DNA of 64,000 nt, taken from contig NZ_CP134605.1 in NCBI RefSeq assembly GCF_031844685.1, positions 5,267,001-5,331,000 of the forward strand. The letters run 5' to 3'. Origin of the DNA: Streptomyces sp. ITFR-21 (GTDB lineage Bacteria; Actinomycetota; Actinomycetes; Streptomycetales; Streptomycetaceae). The translations under genes and the position numbers were made by a program. Below are positions 18,141 through 28,056 of this stretch, piece after piece. Position 1 is the stretch's first letter. Every line of letters starts with the position of its first letter. The notes below the pieces were generated by a model. It saw nothing but the letters and a program-made list of their open reading frames with translations, had not been told where the DNA came from and ran no database searches.

Positions 18141-18742
18141 TAGCGTCGCAACCTCTGGACCAGGCGTCCCCCGCGACGAAGCGGACGGGACGGTGTCGAG
18201 TCATGGGGGCTCAGGGCCGCCCCGGGTCACGAGGAGGCAGATGTGCCCTTCACCACCGCTCGGTACTCGTAACGCACCCCCTGCGCGCCGGTTTCGAGGT
18301 GATGCGGTGGTCCGGGGAATTCCAGCACAGTGCCGGATCCCCCAACAAGGCCCGCAGCCCACCTCTTGGCATGCGTCACTCATTGCATTGGGTCAAGTAC
18401 ACAGTGTCGAGTGTCGGTTCCGTGAAATTCGATGAATAAGGACAAACCGGTTCTCGCGGGCACCGGTTTGACCGGGGCCGTCCGGTGATCCGGTCGAGGT
18501 GGCCAGGGGTGAACCGTCCTGGTCTGCGTCTTGTGTCATGATTTATTGGCGTCGGAGGATTGTCCGGAACGATGCGGTGTGGGGGGTGTCTGGTGAGCAA
18601 AATCACAGCGCGTCGGATGTTGGACTGGCGGTGTTCGGGGAATGCGCCGCAATAGCCTGTTGCTTTACCGAAGCCACCGGACTGTCCCCGCCGCCGCGCA
18701 CCCCCTCCGCCGGCGCCCTGAATCCCGAGGTCCCGACCGCCG
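18141..18742. other. Long divergent intergenic region upstream of the second conservon
   Basis: About 600 bases without a convincing gene. The centre (18350-18650) is less GC-rich than the neighbours and probably holds the conservon promoter on the minus strand and a promoter for the small protein on the plus strand. A 9-bp inverted repeat (18443-18451, CAAACCGGT, and 18462-18470) with a ten-base spacer looks like an operator or small hairpin. Confidence 0.5.
18443..18470. repeat. Inverted repeat upstream of the second conservon
   Basis: A perfect 9-bp inverted repeat, CAAACCGGT / ACCGGTTTG, with a ten-base spacer in an AT-richer promoter region. It could be a regulator site or a weak hairpin; no known family consensus is matched. 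Confidence 0.4.
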
Positions 18743-18970
18743 ATGAAGAGCACCCTGGTCTTCCGTCAGACCGCCAACCCGCGGCGCACCACCCTCGCGC
18801 ACCTGCCCCAGGCGAACGGGCCGGTCGGCGAGGACGGGGCGGCCCCCGCCGGGGACACCTCGGTCGCGCCCGAGGAGGCCGCCCCCGAGATCCGGCCGCT
18901 GCCGAAGCGCACGGCCAACCCCCGCCGTACCGTACTCACCGAGCTGCCCAAGGCGCGCACCATCTGCTGA
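18743..18970 (+). CDS. Small protein with duplicated TANPRRT motif
   Basis: A 75-residue protein of unknown function. Residues 8-24 and about 55-71 are two copies of one segment, with consensus TANPRRTxLxxLPxA, joined by an acidic Ala/Pro/Glu-rich linker. It ends in a single cysteine. There is no signal peptide or membrane segment. A GAGGT lies about 11 bases upstream of the ATG. Codon use fits the host, and the frame has strong third-position GC. I do not recognise the family. The layout (two basic repeats plus acidic linker) could serve binding or be a peptide precursor; neither is shown. Confidence 0.6.
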   Translation: MKSTLVFRQTANPRRTTLAHLPQANGPVGEDGAAPAGDTSVAPEEAAPEIRPLPKRTANPRRTVLTELPKARTIC

Positions 18971-19079
18971 AGGCGCACTGACCTGGCCTTATCCCGTTAT
19001 CGGCGCGCCGCCGCCCGAACGACCGCGCGGCGGCGCGGGACCGCTCGGCGGGCACGGACGCTCCCACTAGGCTGAAGCT

Positions 19080-19868
19080 ATGCGCATCGCCAGGTTCTCC
19101 ATCGACGGGAATGTCGCCTTCGGTGCTGTCGAAGGCGACCAGACCGGCCCCGGCCTCGACGGTCTCGTCATCGACATCATCAAAGGCGTCCCGTTCGCGG
19201 ACTTCGAGCTGTCCGGCACGAAGGTGCCCGCCGACAAGGTACGGCTGCTGTCGCCGGTCCTGCCCAACAAGATCGTCGCGATCGGCCGCAACTACGCCGC
19301 CCACGCCGCCGAACTGGGCAACGAGGTGCCGGCCGCGCCCTGGGCGTTCTTCAAGCCGTCCACCTCGGTGGTGGGCCCCGGCGACGCCATCGTCTACCCC
19401 TCGTTCTCCCGCGAGGTGCACCACGAGGCGGAGCTGGCCGTGGTGATCAAACGGCTGTGCCGCGAGGTACCGCGCGAGCGGGTCAAGGACGTCATCCTCG
19501 GCTACACCTGCGCCAACGACGTCACCGCGCGGGACACCCAGCAGACCGAGAAGCAGTGGGCCCGAGCCAAGGGCTTCGACTCCTCCTGCCCGCTCGGCCC
19601 CTGGATCGAGACCGACCTCGACCCCTCGGACCTGGCCATCACCGCGACCGTCAACGGCGACCTGCGGCAGGCCGGCCGCACCGCCCAGATGCTCAACTCC
19701 ATCGAGGACCTGATCGTCAACATCACCGAGGCCATGACTTTGCTGCCCGGCGACGTGCTGCTCACCGGCACCCCGGCGGGCGTCGGCCCGCTCCACCCCG
19801 GCGACGAGGTCGCCGTCACCATCGAAGGCATCGGCACTCTCACCAACAAGGTGATCTCGCGTGGCTAG
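19080..19868 (+). CDS. Fumarylacetoacetate hydrolase family protein
   Basis: A 262-residue FAH-fold enzyme with the usual core: AIGRNYAAHAAE (substrate loop), then FFKPSTSVVGPGDAI, and the metal ligands in HHEAELAVVI (Glu pair) and the later ND in CANDVTARD. Such proteins act as acylpyruvate hydrolases, oxaloacetate decarboxylases or isomerases, and sequence does not decide which. The start ATG is preceded by a typical short leader. The gene overlaps gltX by eight bases, so the two are co-transcribed. Confidence 0.88.
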   Translation: MRIARFSIDGNVAFGAVEGDQTGPGLDGLVIDIIKGVPFADFELSGTKVPADKVRLLSPVLPNKIVAIGRNYAAHAAELGNEVPAAPWAFFKPSTSVVGPGDAIVYPSFSREVHHEAELAVVIKRLCREVPRERVKDVILGYTCANDVTARDTQQTEKQWARAKGFDSSCPLGPWIETDLDPSDLAITATVNGDLRQAGRTAQMLNSIEDLIVNITEAMTLLPGDVLLTGTPAGVGPLHPGDEVAVTIEGIGTLTNKVISRG

Positions 19869-21357
19869 CGCCCCCTCCACCCCCGGCGACGCGCCCGTCC
19901 GCGTCCGCTTCTGCCCCTCTCCGACCGGCAACCCCCACGTGGGCCTGGTCCGCACCGCCCTGTTCAACTGGGCCTTCGCCCGGCACCACCGGGGCACCCT
20001 GGTCTTCCGTATCGAGGACACCGACGCGGCCCGCGACTCCGAGGAGTCCTACCGGCAGCTGCTGGACTCGCTGCGCTGGCTGGGCCTGGACTGGGACGAG
20101 GGTCCCGAGGTGGGCGGCCCGCACGCGCCTTACCGGCAGTCGCAGCGCACCGCGATCTACGCCGACGTGGCGCGACGCCTGAAGGAGACCGGCCACGCCT
20201 ACGACTGCTACTGCACCGCCGAGGAGCTGGAGACCCGCCGCGACGCCGCCCGCGCGGCCGGCCGCCCCTCCGGCTACGACGGCCACTGCCGCGCCCTCAC
20301 CCCCGAGCAGGTCGCCGGCTACCAGGCCGAGGGCCGGCCGGCGATCGTCCGCTTCCGGATGCCCGACCGGCCCGTCACCTTCACCGACCTGGTCCGCGGC
20401 GAACTCACCTTCGCCCCCGAGAACGTGCCGGACTACGGCATCGTCCGGGCCAACGGCGCGCCGCTCTACACGCTGGTCAACCCGGTGGACGACGCGCTGA
20501 TGGAGATCACCCACGTGCTGCGCGGCGAGGACCTGCTGTCCTCCACCCCGCGGCAGATCGCGCTCTACCAGGCACTCATCGAGCTGGGCGTGGCCAAGGG
20601 CGTGCCGCGGTTCGGCCACCTGCCCTACGTCATGGGCGAGGGCAACAAGAAGCTCTCCAAGCGCGACCCCGGGGCGTCCCTCAACCTCTACCGGGAACGC
20701 GGCTTCCTGCCCGAGGGGCTGCTCAACTACCTCTCGCTGCTGGGCTGGTCCTACGCCGCCGACCAGGACGTCTTCTCCACGGCCGAGCTGGTGTCCCGGT
20801 TCGAGGTCGCCGACGTCAACGCCAACCCGGCCCGCTTCGACCTCAAAAAGGCCGAGGCGATCAACGCGGACCACATCCGCCGGCTGGAGCCCAAGGCGTT
20901 CGCCGAGGCATGCCTGCCGTGGCTGCGCGCGCCCTACGCCCCCTGGCCCGCCGAGTCCTTCGACGAGGCCGCCTGGCAGGCCGTCGCGCCCTACGCCCAG
21001 ACCCGGCTGACCGTGCTGTCCGACATCACCGCCAACGTCGACTTCCTCTTCCTGGGCCGGCCCGTCCGGGACGAGGCGTCCTGGGCGAAGGCGATGAAGG
21101 ACGGCGCCGCGGATCTACTGCGTACCGCGGCCGGGAAACTGGCGACCGCCGACTGGGCCTCGGCCGAGGCCCTCAAGGAGGCCGTACTGGCCGCGGGGGA
21201 GGTCCACGGCCTCAAACTGGGCAAGGCCCAGGCGCCGGTCCGGGTGGCCGTCACCGGGCGCACCGTCGGCCTGCCGCTCTTCGAGTCGCTGCAGATCCTC
21301 GGCCGGGACCGCTCGCTGTCCAGGATCGACGCGGCGCTGGCCGTACTCACCGGCTGA
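19861..21357 (+). CDS. gltX: Glutamyl-tRNA synthetase
   Basis: A 498-residue class I aminoacyl-tRNA synthetase that charges tRNA-Glu. The HIGH-type motif is PSPTGNPHVG (19-28) and the KMSKS-type motif is KLSKR (264-268). The C-terminal helical anticodon-binding part is present. GTG at 19861 is chosen as it gives the usual short N-terminus and a coupled overlap with the upstream gene. Two tRNA-Glu genes and a tRNA-Gln gene follow. In actinobacteria this enzyme often also mischarges tRNA-Gln for later amidation, which fits but is not proved here. Confidence 0.97.
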   Translation: MASAPSTPGDAPVRVRFCPSPTGNPHVGLVRTALFNWAFARHHRGTLVFRIEDTDAARDSEESYRQLLDSLRWLGLDWDEGPEVGGPHAPYRQSQRTAIYADVARRLKETGHAYDCYCTAEELETRRDAARAAGRPSGYDGHCRALTPEQVAGYQAEGRPAIVRFRMPDRPVTFTDLVRGELTFAPENVPDYGIVRANGAPLYTLVNPVDDALMEITHVLRGEDLLSSTPRQIALYQALIELGVAKGVPRFGHLPYVMGEGNKKLSKRDPGASLNLYRERGFLPEGLLNYLSLLGWSYAADQDVFSTAELVSRFEVADVNANPARFDLKKAEAINADHIRRLEPKAFAEACLPWLRAPYAPWPAESFDEAAWQAVAPYAQTRLTVLSDITANVDFLFLGRPVRDEASWAKAMKDGAADLLRTAAGKLATADWASAEALKEAVLAAGEVHGLKLGKAQAPVRVAVTGRTVGLPLFESLQILGRDRSLSRIDAALAVLTG

Positions 21358-21379
21358 GCGGGTCGGCGTGAAACCCGTT

Positions 21380-21408
21380 TTGGAGCGGTGTCCCGGATCG
21401 GGTAATGT
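21380..21408 (+). promoter_or_regulatory. Candidate promoter of the tRNA cluster
   Basis: TTGGAG (21380-21385) and TAATGT (21403-21408) are separated by 17 bases, a good fit to a housekeeping sigma promoter. They lie 84 bases before the first tRNA. Confidence 0.45.
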
Positions 21409-21492
21409 TCTTCCTGCGCCGCCGAACAGGGCCGACAAGCCCGGCCGGTGAACGCGAGCCGAACCGGTCTCCCTCGGGAGGTCGCGTTCTGG

Positions 21493-21564
21493 TGGGGTAT
21501 GGTGTAATTGGCAACACGGCTGATTCTGGTTCAGTTGTTCTAGGTTCGAGTCCTGGTACCCCAG
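21493..21564 (+). tRNA. tRNA-Gln (anticodon CTG)
   Basis: The cloverleaf folds fully: acceptor TGGGGTA with TACCCCA and discriminator G; anticodon loop TTCTGGT, reading CTG; T-loop GGTTCGAGTCC. CCA is not encoded. Confidence 0.95.
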
Positions 21565-21578
21565 CGCACACAGTGCAA

Positions 21579-21651
21579 GCCCCCGTTGTGTAGTGGCCTA
21601 GCACGCTGCCCTCTCACGGCAGTAGCGCCGGTTCGAATCCGGTCGGGGGTA
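21579..21651 (+). tRNA. tRNA-Glu (anticodon CTC), copy 1
   Basis: Acceptor GCCCCCG pairs with CGGGGGT, discriminator A; anticodon stem CTGCC/GGCAG, loop CTCTCAC, reading CTC; T-arm GCCGGTTCGAATCCGGT. It lies 14 bases after tRNA-Gln. Confidence 0.95.
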
Positions 21652-21715
21652 CAGATCCTCTCCATCCATTCCCTTCGGGTCGCACCCGGCCGGAGTGACG
21701 CGGGGATCGCCAAGG

Positions 21716-21788
21716 GCCCCCGTTGTGTAGTGGCCTAGCACGCCGCCCTCTCAAGGCGGTAGCGCCGGTTCGAATCCGGTCGGGGGTA
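21716..21788 (+). tRNA. tRNA-Glu (anticodon CTC), copy 2
   Basis: Same sequence as copy 1 except in the anticodon arm, where the stem is CCGCC/GGCGG and the loop CTCTCAA. The stem change is compensatory, so both copies should fold and work. Confidence 0.95.
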
Positions 21789-21980
21789 CGTATTCGGCCT
21801 TCTCCGTTCTTCTCCGCCGCGATCTCCCGCGATTCTCCGGGTTCCTCCGCGCGGGGTCTGCCGGGAGACGTACAGTCTGGAGCCCGTCGCGGTCGCGGCG
21901 GGCTCTACGCGTATCCGCGTCGTCACGGCCCGCGGCCGGCCCGGCCGCGCGCTGCGGGCCGCCTGCCGGCCGGGGCGCGG

Positions 21981-22697
21981 TCAGCCGGTGCGGCGCAGCG
22001 CCTCGGACAGCCGGCCGGCCGCGTCCACGACCGCCTGCGCGTGCATCCGGCCCGGATGCCGGGTCAGCCGCTCGATCGGGCCGGAGACGGACACCGCGGC
22101 GACCACCCGGTTGGAGGGGCCGCGGACCGGCGCGGACACCGAGGCGACGCCCGGCTCCCGCTCGCCGATCGACTGCGACCAGCCCCGGCGCCGTACCCCG
22201 GACAGCGCGGTCGCGGTGAAGCGGGCCCCCTGCAGGCCGCGGTGCAGCCGCTCCGGCTCCTCCCAGGCCATCAGCACCTGGGCCGCGGAACCGGCCTTCA
22301 TCGGCAGCGTGGACCCGACCGGCACGGTGTCCCGCAGTCCCGACAGCCGCTCCGCGGCGGCCACGCAGATCCGCATGTCGCCCTGGCGGCGGTAGAGCTG
22401 CGCGCTCTCGCCGGTCACGTCCCGCAGATGCGTCAGGACCGGCCCCGCGGTCGCCAGCAGCCGGTCCTCGCCCGCCGCGGCGGCCAGCTCGGACAGCCGC
22501 GGCCCGAGGATGAAGCGGCCCTGCATGTCGCGCGCCACCATCCGGTGGTGTTCCAGCGCGACCGCCAGCCGGTGCGCGGTCGGGCGGGCCAGGCCCGTGG
22601 CGCCGACGAGACCGGCCAGGGTGGCCGGGCCGGACTCCAGCGCGCTGAGCACCAGAGCCGCCTTGTCGAGAACGCCGACGCCGCTAGAGTTGTCCAT
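21981..22697 (-). CDS. ndgR: IclR-family regulator NdgR
   Basis: A 238-residue IclR-type regulator with an N-terminal winged helix (LAGLVGATGLARPTAHRLAV) and a C-terminal effector domain (VGSTLPMKAGSAAQVLMAW). NdgR/AreB is known in Streptomyces to control leuCD and other amino acid genes and to affect antibiotic production. The ATG at 22697 (MDNSSGVGVLDKAAL) gives the usual family length; an upstream extension of seven residues is unlikely. It is divergent from leuC with 129 bases between, and a palindrome lies in that gap. Confidence 0.93.
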   Translation of the reverse strand: MDNSSGVGVLDKAALVLSALESGPATLAGLVGATGLARPTAHRLAVALEHHRMVARDMQGRFILGPRLSELAAAAGEDRLLATAGPVLTHLRDVTGESAQLYRRQGDMRICVAAAERLSGLRDTVPVGSTLPMKAGSAAQVLMAWEEPERLHRGLQGARFTATALSGVRRRGWSQSIGEREPGVASVSAPVRGPSNRVVAAVSVSGPIERLTRHPGRMHAQAVVDAAGRLSEALRRTG

Positions 22698-22709
22698 GCA
22701 ACGATATTC

Positions 22710-22730
22710 GCGTCTCACACTATGAAACGC
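22710..22730. promoter_or_regulatory. Candidate NdgR operator
   Basis: GCGTCTCA-CACTA-TGAAACGC is an 8-bp near-palindrome (one mismatch) with a five-base centre, in the ndgR-leuC divergent gap. Size and spacing fit IclR-family operators. A TAGTGT sequence that could be the ndgR -10 on the minus strand overlaps it. Confidence 0.6.
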
Positions 22731-22826
22731 AACCCCATTTTCCCCGGGGACGCGTCAGGCTGGGCGCACACCGCAGAACACACACCGAGTTGGCCCGGCG
22801 AAGTGGCTGAGGCCGGAGGGACAGCG

Positions 22827-24251
<1,425 letters not shown>

Positions 24252-24256
24252 GCACC

Positions 24257-24853
24257 ATGGAAGCCTTCACCACCCACACCGGCCGGGCCGTACCGCTGCG
24301 CCGCACCAACGTCGACACCGACCAGATCATCCCCGCGCACTGGCTGAAGAAGGTCACCCGCAACGGGTTCGAGGACGGTCTGTTCGAGGCGTGGCGCAAG
24401 GACCCGGCTTTCGTCCTCAACGCCCCGGAGCGGGCGGGCGCCACCGTCCTGGTCGCGGGACCCGACTTCGGCACCGGCTCCTCCCGCGAGCACGCGGTGT
24501 GGGCGCTGCAGAACTACGGCTTCAAGACCGTGCTCTCGTCCCGGTTCGCCGACATCTTCCGCGGCAACTCGCTGAAGAACGGCCTGCTCACCGTGGTGCT
24601 GCCGCAGGAGACCGTCGAGCAGCTGTGGAAGCTGACCGAGGCCGACCCGACCGCGGAGATCACCGTGGACCTGGTGGCCCGCGAGGTCCGCGCCGACGGC
24701 GTCACCGCCTCGTTCGAGCTCGACGACAACGCCCGCTGGCGGCTGCTCGAAGGGCTCGACGACATCAGCCTGACGCTGGCCGCCGAGTCCGACATCGCCG
24801 CCTACGAGGCCGGCCGGCCGTCCTTCAAGCCCAGCACGGTCGTCAGCGCCTGA
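24257..24853 (+). CDS. leuD: 3-isopropylmalate dehydratase small subunit
   Basis: A 198-residue swivelling-domain partner of LeuC. Characteristic blocks are NVDTDQIIPAHWLKKV near the N-terminus, PDFGTGSSREHAVWAL with the substrate-binding GSSREH, and SRFADIFRGNSLKNGLL. GGAGGT lies within the end of leuC, placing the ATG at 24257. The operon ends at a strong hairpin 52 bases downstream. Confidence 0.97.
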   Translation: MEAFTTHTGRAVPLRRTNVDTDQIIPAHWLKKVTRNGFEDGLFEAWRKDPAFVLNAPERAGATVLVAGPDFGTGSSREHAVWALQNYGFKTVLSSRFADIFRGNSLKNGLLTVVLPQETVEQLWKLTEADPTAEITVDLVAREVRADGVTASFELDDNARWRLLEGLDDISLTLAAESDIAAYEAGRPSFKPSTVVSA

Positions 24854-24904
24854 ACCGGCGGCCGATCCGGCCCCGCGGCCGCGGCCGCCCGATACGGCTC
24901 CACC

Positions 24905-24942
24905 CCTGAGCGCCCCCCGCCCGTCCGCGGGGGGCGCTCAGG
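24905..24942 (+). terminator. Terminator of leuCD
   Basis: A perfect 16-bp inverted repeat (24905-24920 and 24927-24942, arm CCTGAGCGCCCCCCGC) with a six-base loop. Confidence 0.8.
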
Positions 24943-25065
24943 CGTGTCCGGGGTCCTGTCCGGCAAGCCGGTTCACCGGCGGCCAAGGGCCCGGTCGAAC
25001 ACCCCCGGAACACCCGGTTGGCCCTGTCGCTCCCGACAACTCGCCGCAGATGGCACAATCGACGC

Positions 25066-25290
25066 ATGGAACGCGACAGCCAACTCATGCTCTACGGGGT
25101 TCTGGCCGCGCGTTCGCAGCAGACGCACACCCGCGTCGCCCGTCCCGAAGTCCCTGGTGGGACACGGCGGGAGTCGGGTCGGTGGCTGCCCGCGGTGACC
25201 GCGGCGGCGAAGCGCGATCCCGGCGACGCGGTACGGCGTCCGGGCGCGTTAACGGCTGAGTTGGACGACCTCGGAATCCCTGATCGCTGA
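25066..25290 (+). CDS. Small hypothetical protein (74 residues)
   Basis: A 74-residue reading frame beginning MERDSQLMLYGVLAARSQ. No family is recognised, and there is no membrane segment. A CACAAT sequence ten bases before the ATG could be a -10 element giving a leaderless message. Third-position GC is good in the first half and weaker later. It lies between leuD and hupS; a spurious frame is possible. Confidence 0.4.
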   Translation: MERDSQLMLYGVLAARSQQTHTRVARPEVPGGTRRESGRWLPAVTAAAKRDPGDAVRRPGALTAELDDLGIPDR

Positions 25291-25424
25291 TCACCGGAAG
25301 CACCGAGTTCGTTGCGGCACAAGGGTGATTCGCCCGTTTCGTATTTGATTTGCGGTATATATCCGCCTAGCGTGCGAAATCAGCCCGTACTCATTCGCCG
25401 GGCAAGTTTCCGATAGGGGAAGAC

Positions 25425-26027
25425 GTGAACAAGGCGCAGCTCGTAGAAGCGATTGCCGACAAGGTGGGTGGCCGGCAGGCCGCCGCGGAAGCGGTTGACG
25501 CGGTTCTCGACGCGGTCGTCCGCGCGGTGGTGGCCGGGGAACGGGTCTCGGTCACCGGCTTCGGGTCGTTCGAGAAGGTCGAGCGTCCGGCCCGCTACGC
25601 CCGCAATCCCCAGACCGGGGAGCGAGTCCGGGTGAAGAAGACCTCCGTGCCCCGGTTCCGGGCGGGGCAGGGCTTCAAGGACCTGGTCAGCGGCACGAAG
25701 AAGCTTCCACGCGGCGGCGAGGTCTCCGTCAAGAAGGCCCCCAAGGGCAGCCTGAGCGGCGGCCCGTCCACCACGGCCCGCACCACCACGAAGAAGGCGG
25801 CGGCCAAGAAGGCCACCACCGCAAGGACCGCCGCGGCCAAGAAGACCACCGCCGCCAAGAAGACCACCGCGAAGAAGACCACCACCGCGGGGGCGAAGAA
25901 GACCACCACGAAGAAGGCGGCGGCCAAGAAGACCACCGCCAAGAAGTCCTCCCCGGCCAAGAAGGCCCCGGGGAAGCGGACCTCGGCCCGCAAGACCACC
26001 GCGCAGCGCGCCGCCGCCGCGAGGTGA
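25425..26027 (+). CDS. hupS: HU-family nucleoid protein with lysine-rich tail
   Basis: A 200-residue protein with a normal HU domain (residues 1-90; VSVTGFGSFEKVERPARYARNPQTG is the DNA-binding arm region) fused to a histone H1-like tail of Lys/Ala/Thr repeats (KKTTAKK type) from about residue 105. Such two-domain HupS proteins help compact spore DNA in Streptomyces. GTG at 25425 follows AGGGGAAG. An AT-rich segment (25340-25370) before it probably holds the promoter. Confidence 0.95.
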   Translation: MNKAQLVEAIADKVGGRQAAAEAVDAVLDAVVRAVVAGERVSVTGFGSFEKVERPARYARNPQTGERVRVKKTSVPRFRAGQGFKDLVSGTKKLPRGGEVSVKKAPKGSLSGGPSTTARTTTKKAAAKKATTARTAAAKKTTAAKKTTAKKTTTAGAKKTTTKKAAAKKTTAKKSSPAKKAPGKRTSARKTTAQRAAAAR

Positions 26028-26061
26028 TAACGGGGCCGGTCGATCGGCCGCGGCACCGCGA

Positions 26062-26092
26062 CGGGCCGGGTCCCCAAGGGGAGCCCGGCCCG
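26062..26092 (+). terminator. Terminator of hupS
   Basis: A GC-rich hairpin: CGGGCCGGG-TCCCC (26062-26075) pairs with GGGGA-CCCGGCCCG (26078-26092) around a two-base turn, with one bulged base. It starts 35 bases after the hupS stop. Confidence 0.6.
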
Positions 26093-26202
26093 CGCCATGT
26101 GCGCGGCGGGGCCCCGCTCCGGCCGGGCCCCGCGCTTCCTCGCACCCCGCCCGGTGCTTCCCGGCGCTTCCCGTACTGCCGGGCGGTCCGGGCCGGTCCC
26201 GG

Positions 26203-26421
26203 CTACGCCCCCGGGTCGGGGAACGTCTGCAGCGTGACGAACACCACCCGCCGGGCCGCCGCCGACCCCTCGGTCCGGATCCGCACCCGCTGCCCCGGCC
26301 GCAGCAGCCGCAGCCGCCCCGCGTCGAAGGCCGCGGCGTCGAACTCCAGCGGCGTCCCGTCGTCCAGCAGCACGCTGCCGGCCCGGGTCTCAGGATCGAA
26401 GGTGAACGCGGTTGCCTGCAT
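26203..26421 (-). CDS. Small conserved OB-fold/cold-shock-like protein
   Basis: A 72-residue protein. Its pattern (GSVLLDDGTPLEFDAAAF, LRPGQRVRIRTEG, VVFVTLQTF) resembles a cold-shock OB fold: a G-x-V start, D-D-G turn and GQRV strand. The aromatic RNP motifs of true cold-shock proteins are not clear, so nucleic acid binding is uncertain. It is in the same direction as cofC and 97 bases downstream of it. Confidence 0.65.
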   Translation of the reverse strand: MQATAFTFDPETRAGSVLLDDGTPLEFDAAAFDAGRLRLLRPGQRVRIRTEGSAAARRVVFVTLQTFPDPGA

Positions 26422-26518
26422 GCGGCCCAGCCTAGGGCCCGTCCCCGGCCGTTGCCGCCGACCGGCTCGGTCCGGCCGTGACCGGCCGCGCGCGACCGCG
26501 ACTGCGGGGGATTCCGGG

Positions 26519-27169
26519 CTACGCGACCGGGGGCGACAGGGCGGCGAAGGAGGCCGTCCGCGGGCCGACGCCCAGGGACAGCGCCGCCCGCAGATCGTCC
26601 CCCGTGTCCACGTCCTGGCGGACCGAGGCCACGTCCGGCAGCAGGATCTCCCGGGCGCCGGAGGCGAGGTGGCGGGCCCGGGAGGGGCCGCCGAAGGCAG
26701 GGGCGAGCGGAAAACCCGGCGGCGCGGAGAGCAAGGTTGTCCCCACTCCCGCCGCGTCGGCCAGAAAAGCGCGCTCCTGGGCGCTCGCGGCCGCGCGCAG
26801 GACCGTCGACAGCTCGGCGGGCCGCAAGGCCGGGAGATCGCCGTTCAGCGCCGCGACCGCCGCGCCGGCCCGGCGGCCCCTGATCCGCTCGGCGCCGTAC
26901 CGCAGCGCCGCGTTCAGCCCCGCGGCCGGCTCGTCCGGCACCACGAAAGCCCCCAGCCCGGCCACCTCCGCGCCCGCCACCTCGTCGTCGGTGACCACCG
27001 TGACGTCCGCCACCCGGGCGCACGCCAGCGCCGCGGCCACCGTGTCCACCGCGAACGCCAGCGCCAGCGCCGGCCGTACCGGACCCGCCGCCGGGGCCAG
27101 TCTGCTCTTGGCCACCGCCAGCGGCTTCAACGGAACCACCAGCGACCACACCACGCCCGTCACATCCAC
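26519..27169 (-). CDS. cofC: Phospholactate/phosphoenolpyruvate guanylyltransferase (F420 synthesis)
   Basis: A 216-residue nucleotidyltransferase of the CofC/FbiD family, which activates 2-phospholactate or, in actinobacteria, phosphoenolpyruvate with GTP in coenzyme F420 synthesis. N-terminal VVPLKPLAVAKSRLAP is the nucleotide-binding loop. LNGDLPALRPAEL holds the metal-binding Asp, and the ending with FGGPSRARHL is typical. It is divergent from plsC with 158 bases between. Confidence 0.88.
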   Translation of the reverse strand: MDVTGVVWSLVVPLKPLAVAKSRLAPAAGPVRPALALAFAVDTVAAALACARVADVTVVTDDEVAGAEVAGLGAFVVPDEPAAGLNAALRYGAERIRGRRAGAAVAALNGDLPALRPAELSTVLRAAASAQERAFLADAAGVGTTLLSAPPGFPLAPAFGGPSRARHLASGAREILLPDVASVRQDVDTGDDLRAALSLGVGPRTASFAALSPPVA

Positions 27170-27327
27170 CCGCCCATTGTGCGGGGGCCGCGACCGCGGT
27201 GGCGGAAGGTCGTCCCGGTCGGCCGACCGGGGTTCCCATGTACCCGCTGAGCCCGGCAGCGGGGGGCGTACCCTCCTGCGTAGCCGCGACGCCTGCGCGG
27301 CTCACCAGCGAACGAAGAGGAGTCCGG

Positions 27328-28056
27328 GTGTCCCGCCGCAGAATCGGTTTCTGGTACCGCCTGGCGGCCGTCATCGCGAAGCCGCCGCTCATTGTGCTGT
27401 TCAAACGGGATTGGCGCGGAATGGAGCACATTCCGGCCGAGGGCGGATTCCTCACGGCGGTGAACCACAACTCCTACCTGGACCCGCTGCTCTACGCGCA
27501 TTTCCAGTACAACACCGGCCGGGTCCCGCGCTTCCTCGCCAAGGCCTCCCTCTTCAAGCCCTTCTTCGTCGGCGCCATGATGCGCGGCACCGGCCAGATC
27601 CCGGTGATCCGGGCCACCACCGACGCAGCCGCCGCGTACCGCGCCGCCGTCCAGGCGGTCAACGACGGCGAGTGCGTCGCCTTCTACCCCGAGGGCACCC
27701 TCACCCGCGACCCCGACCAGTGGCCCATGACCGGCAAGACCGGTGTCGCCCGGGTCGCGCTGCTCACCCAGGCACCCGTCATCCCCGTCGCGCAGTGGGG
27801 CGGCAACGAATTCCTGCCCCCCTACGCCAAGAAGCCCAGCTTCCTGCCGCGCAAGACGCACCGCGTCCAGGCCGGCCCTCCGGTCGACCTGAGCGCGTAC
27901 TACGGCAAGGAGCCCTCCGCCGAGGTGCTGCGCGAGGTCACCGCGACCATCATGGGCGCGGTGAAAAACCTCCTCGCCGAACTGCGCGGCGAACCCGCGC
28001 CCGCCGAGCTCTACGACCCGCGCAAGGCGGCCAGGCGGGAACGGGAGGGCGCGTGA
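27328..28056 (+). CDS. plsC: 1-acyl-sn-glycerol-3-phosphate acyltransferase
   Basis: A 242-residue membrane-associated acyltransferase that makes phosphatidic acid. The catalytic NHxxxxD motif is NHNSYLD and the phosphate-binding motif is FYPEGTLT. A hydrophobic N-terminus (YRLAAVIAKPPLIVLF) anchors it. GTG at 27328 follows GAGGAGTCC; a longer frame from 27199 covers a non-conserved leader. It overlaps gpsA by four bases (GTGA), linking the two in glycerophospholipid synthesis. Confidence 0.93.
   Translation: MSRRRIGFWYRLAAVIAKPPLIVLFKRDWRGMEHIPAEGGFLTAVNHNSYLDPLLYAHFQYNTGRVPRFLAKASLFKPFFVGAMMRGTGQIPVIRATTDAAAAYRAAVQAVNDGECVAFYPEGTLTRDPDQWPMTGKTGVARVALLTQAPVIPVAQWGGNEFLPPYAKKPSFLPRKTHRVQAGPPVDLSAYYGKEPSAEVLREVTATIMGAVKNLLAELRGEPAPAELYDPRKAARREREGA

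Noticed and set aside
13470..18143. A 1557-codon open frame on the plus strand opposite cvnB and cvnA
   Set aside because: It is a shadow of the minus-strand genes, produced by high GC. It lacks domains and ribosome-binding site, and its residues follow the antisense pattern of cvnA.
21493..21788. The tRNA cluster as an integration site
   Set aside because: No integrase, repeat of a tRNA 3' end or foreign gene lies near it; the element uses the CAP gene instead.
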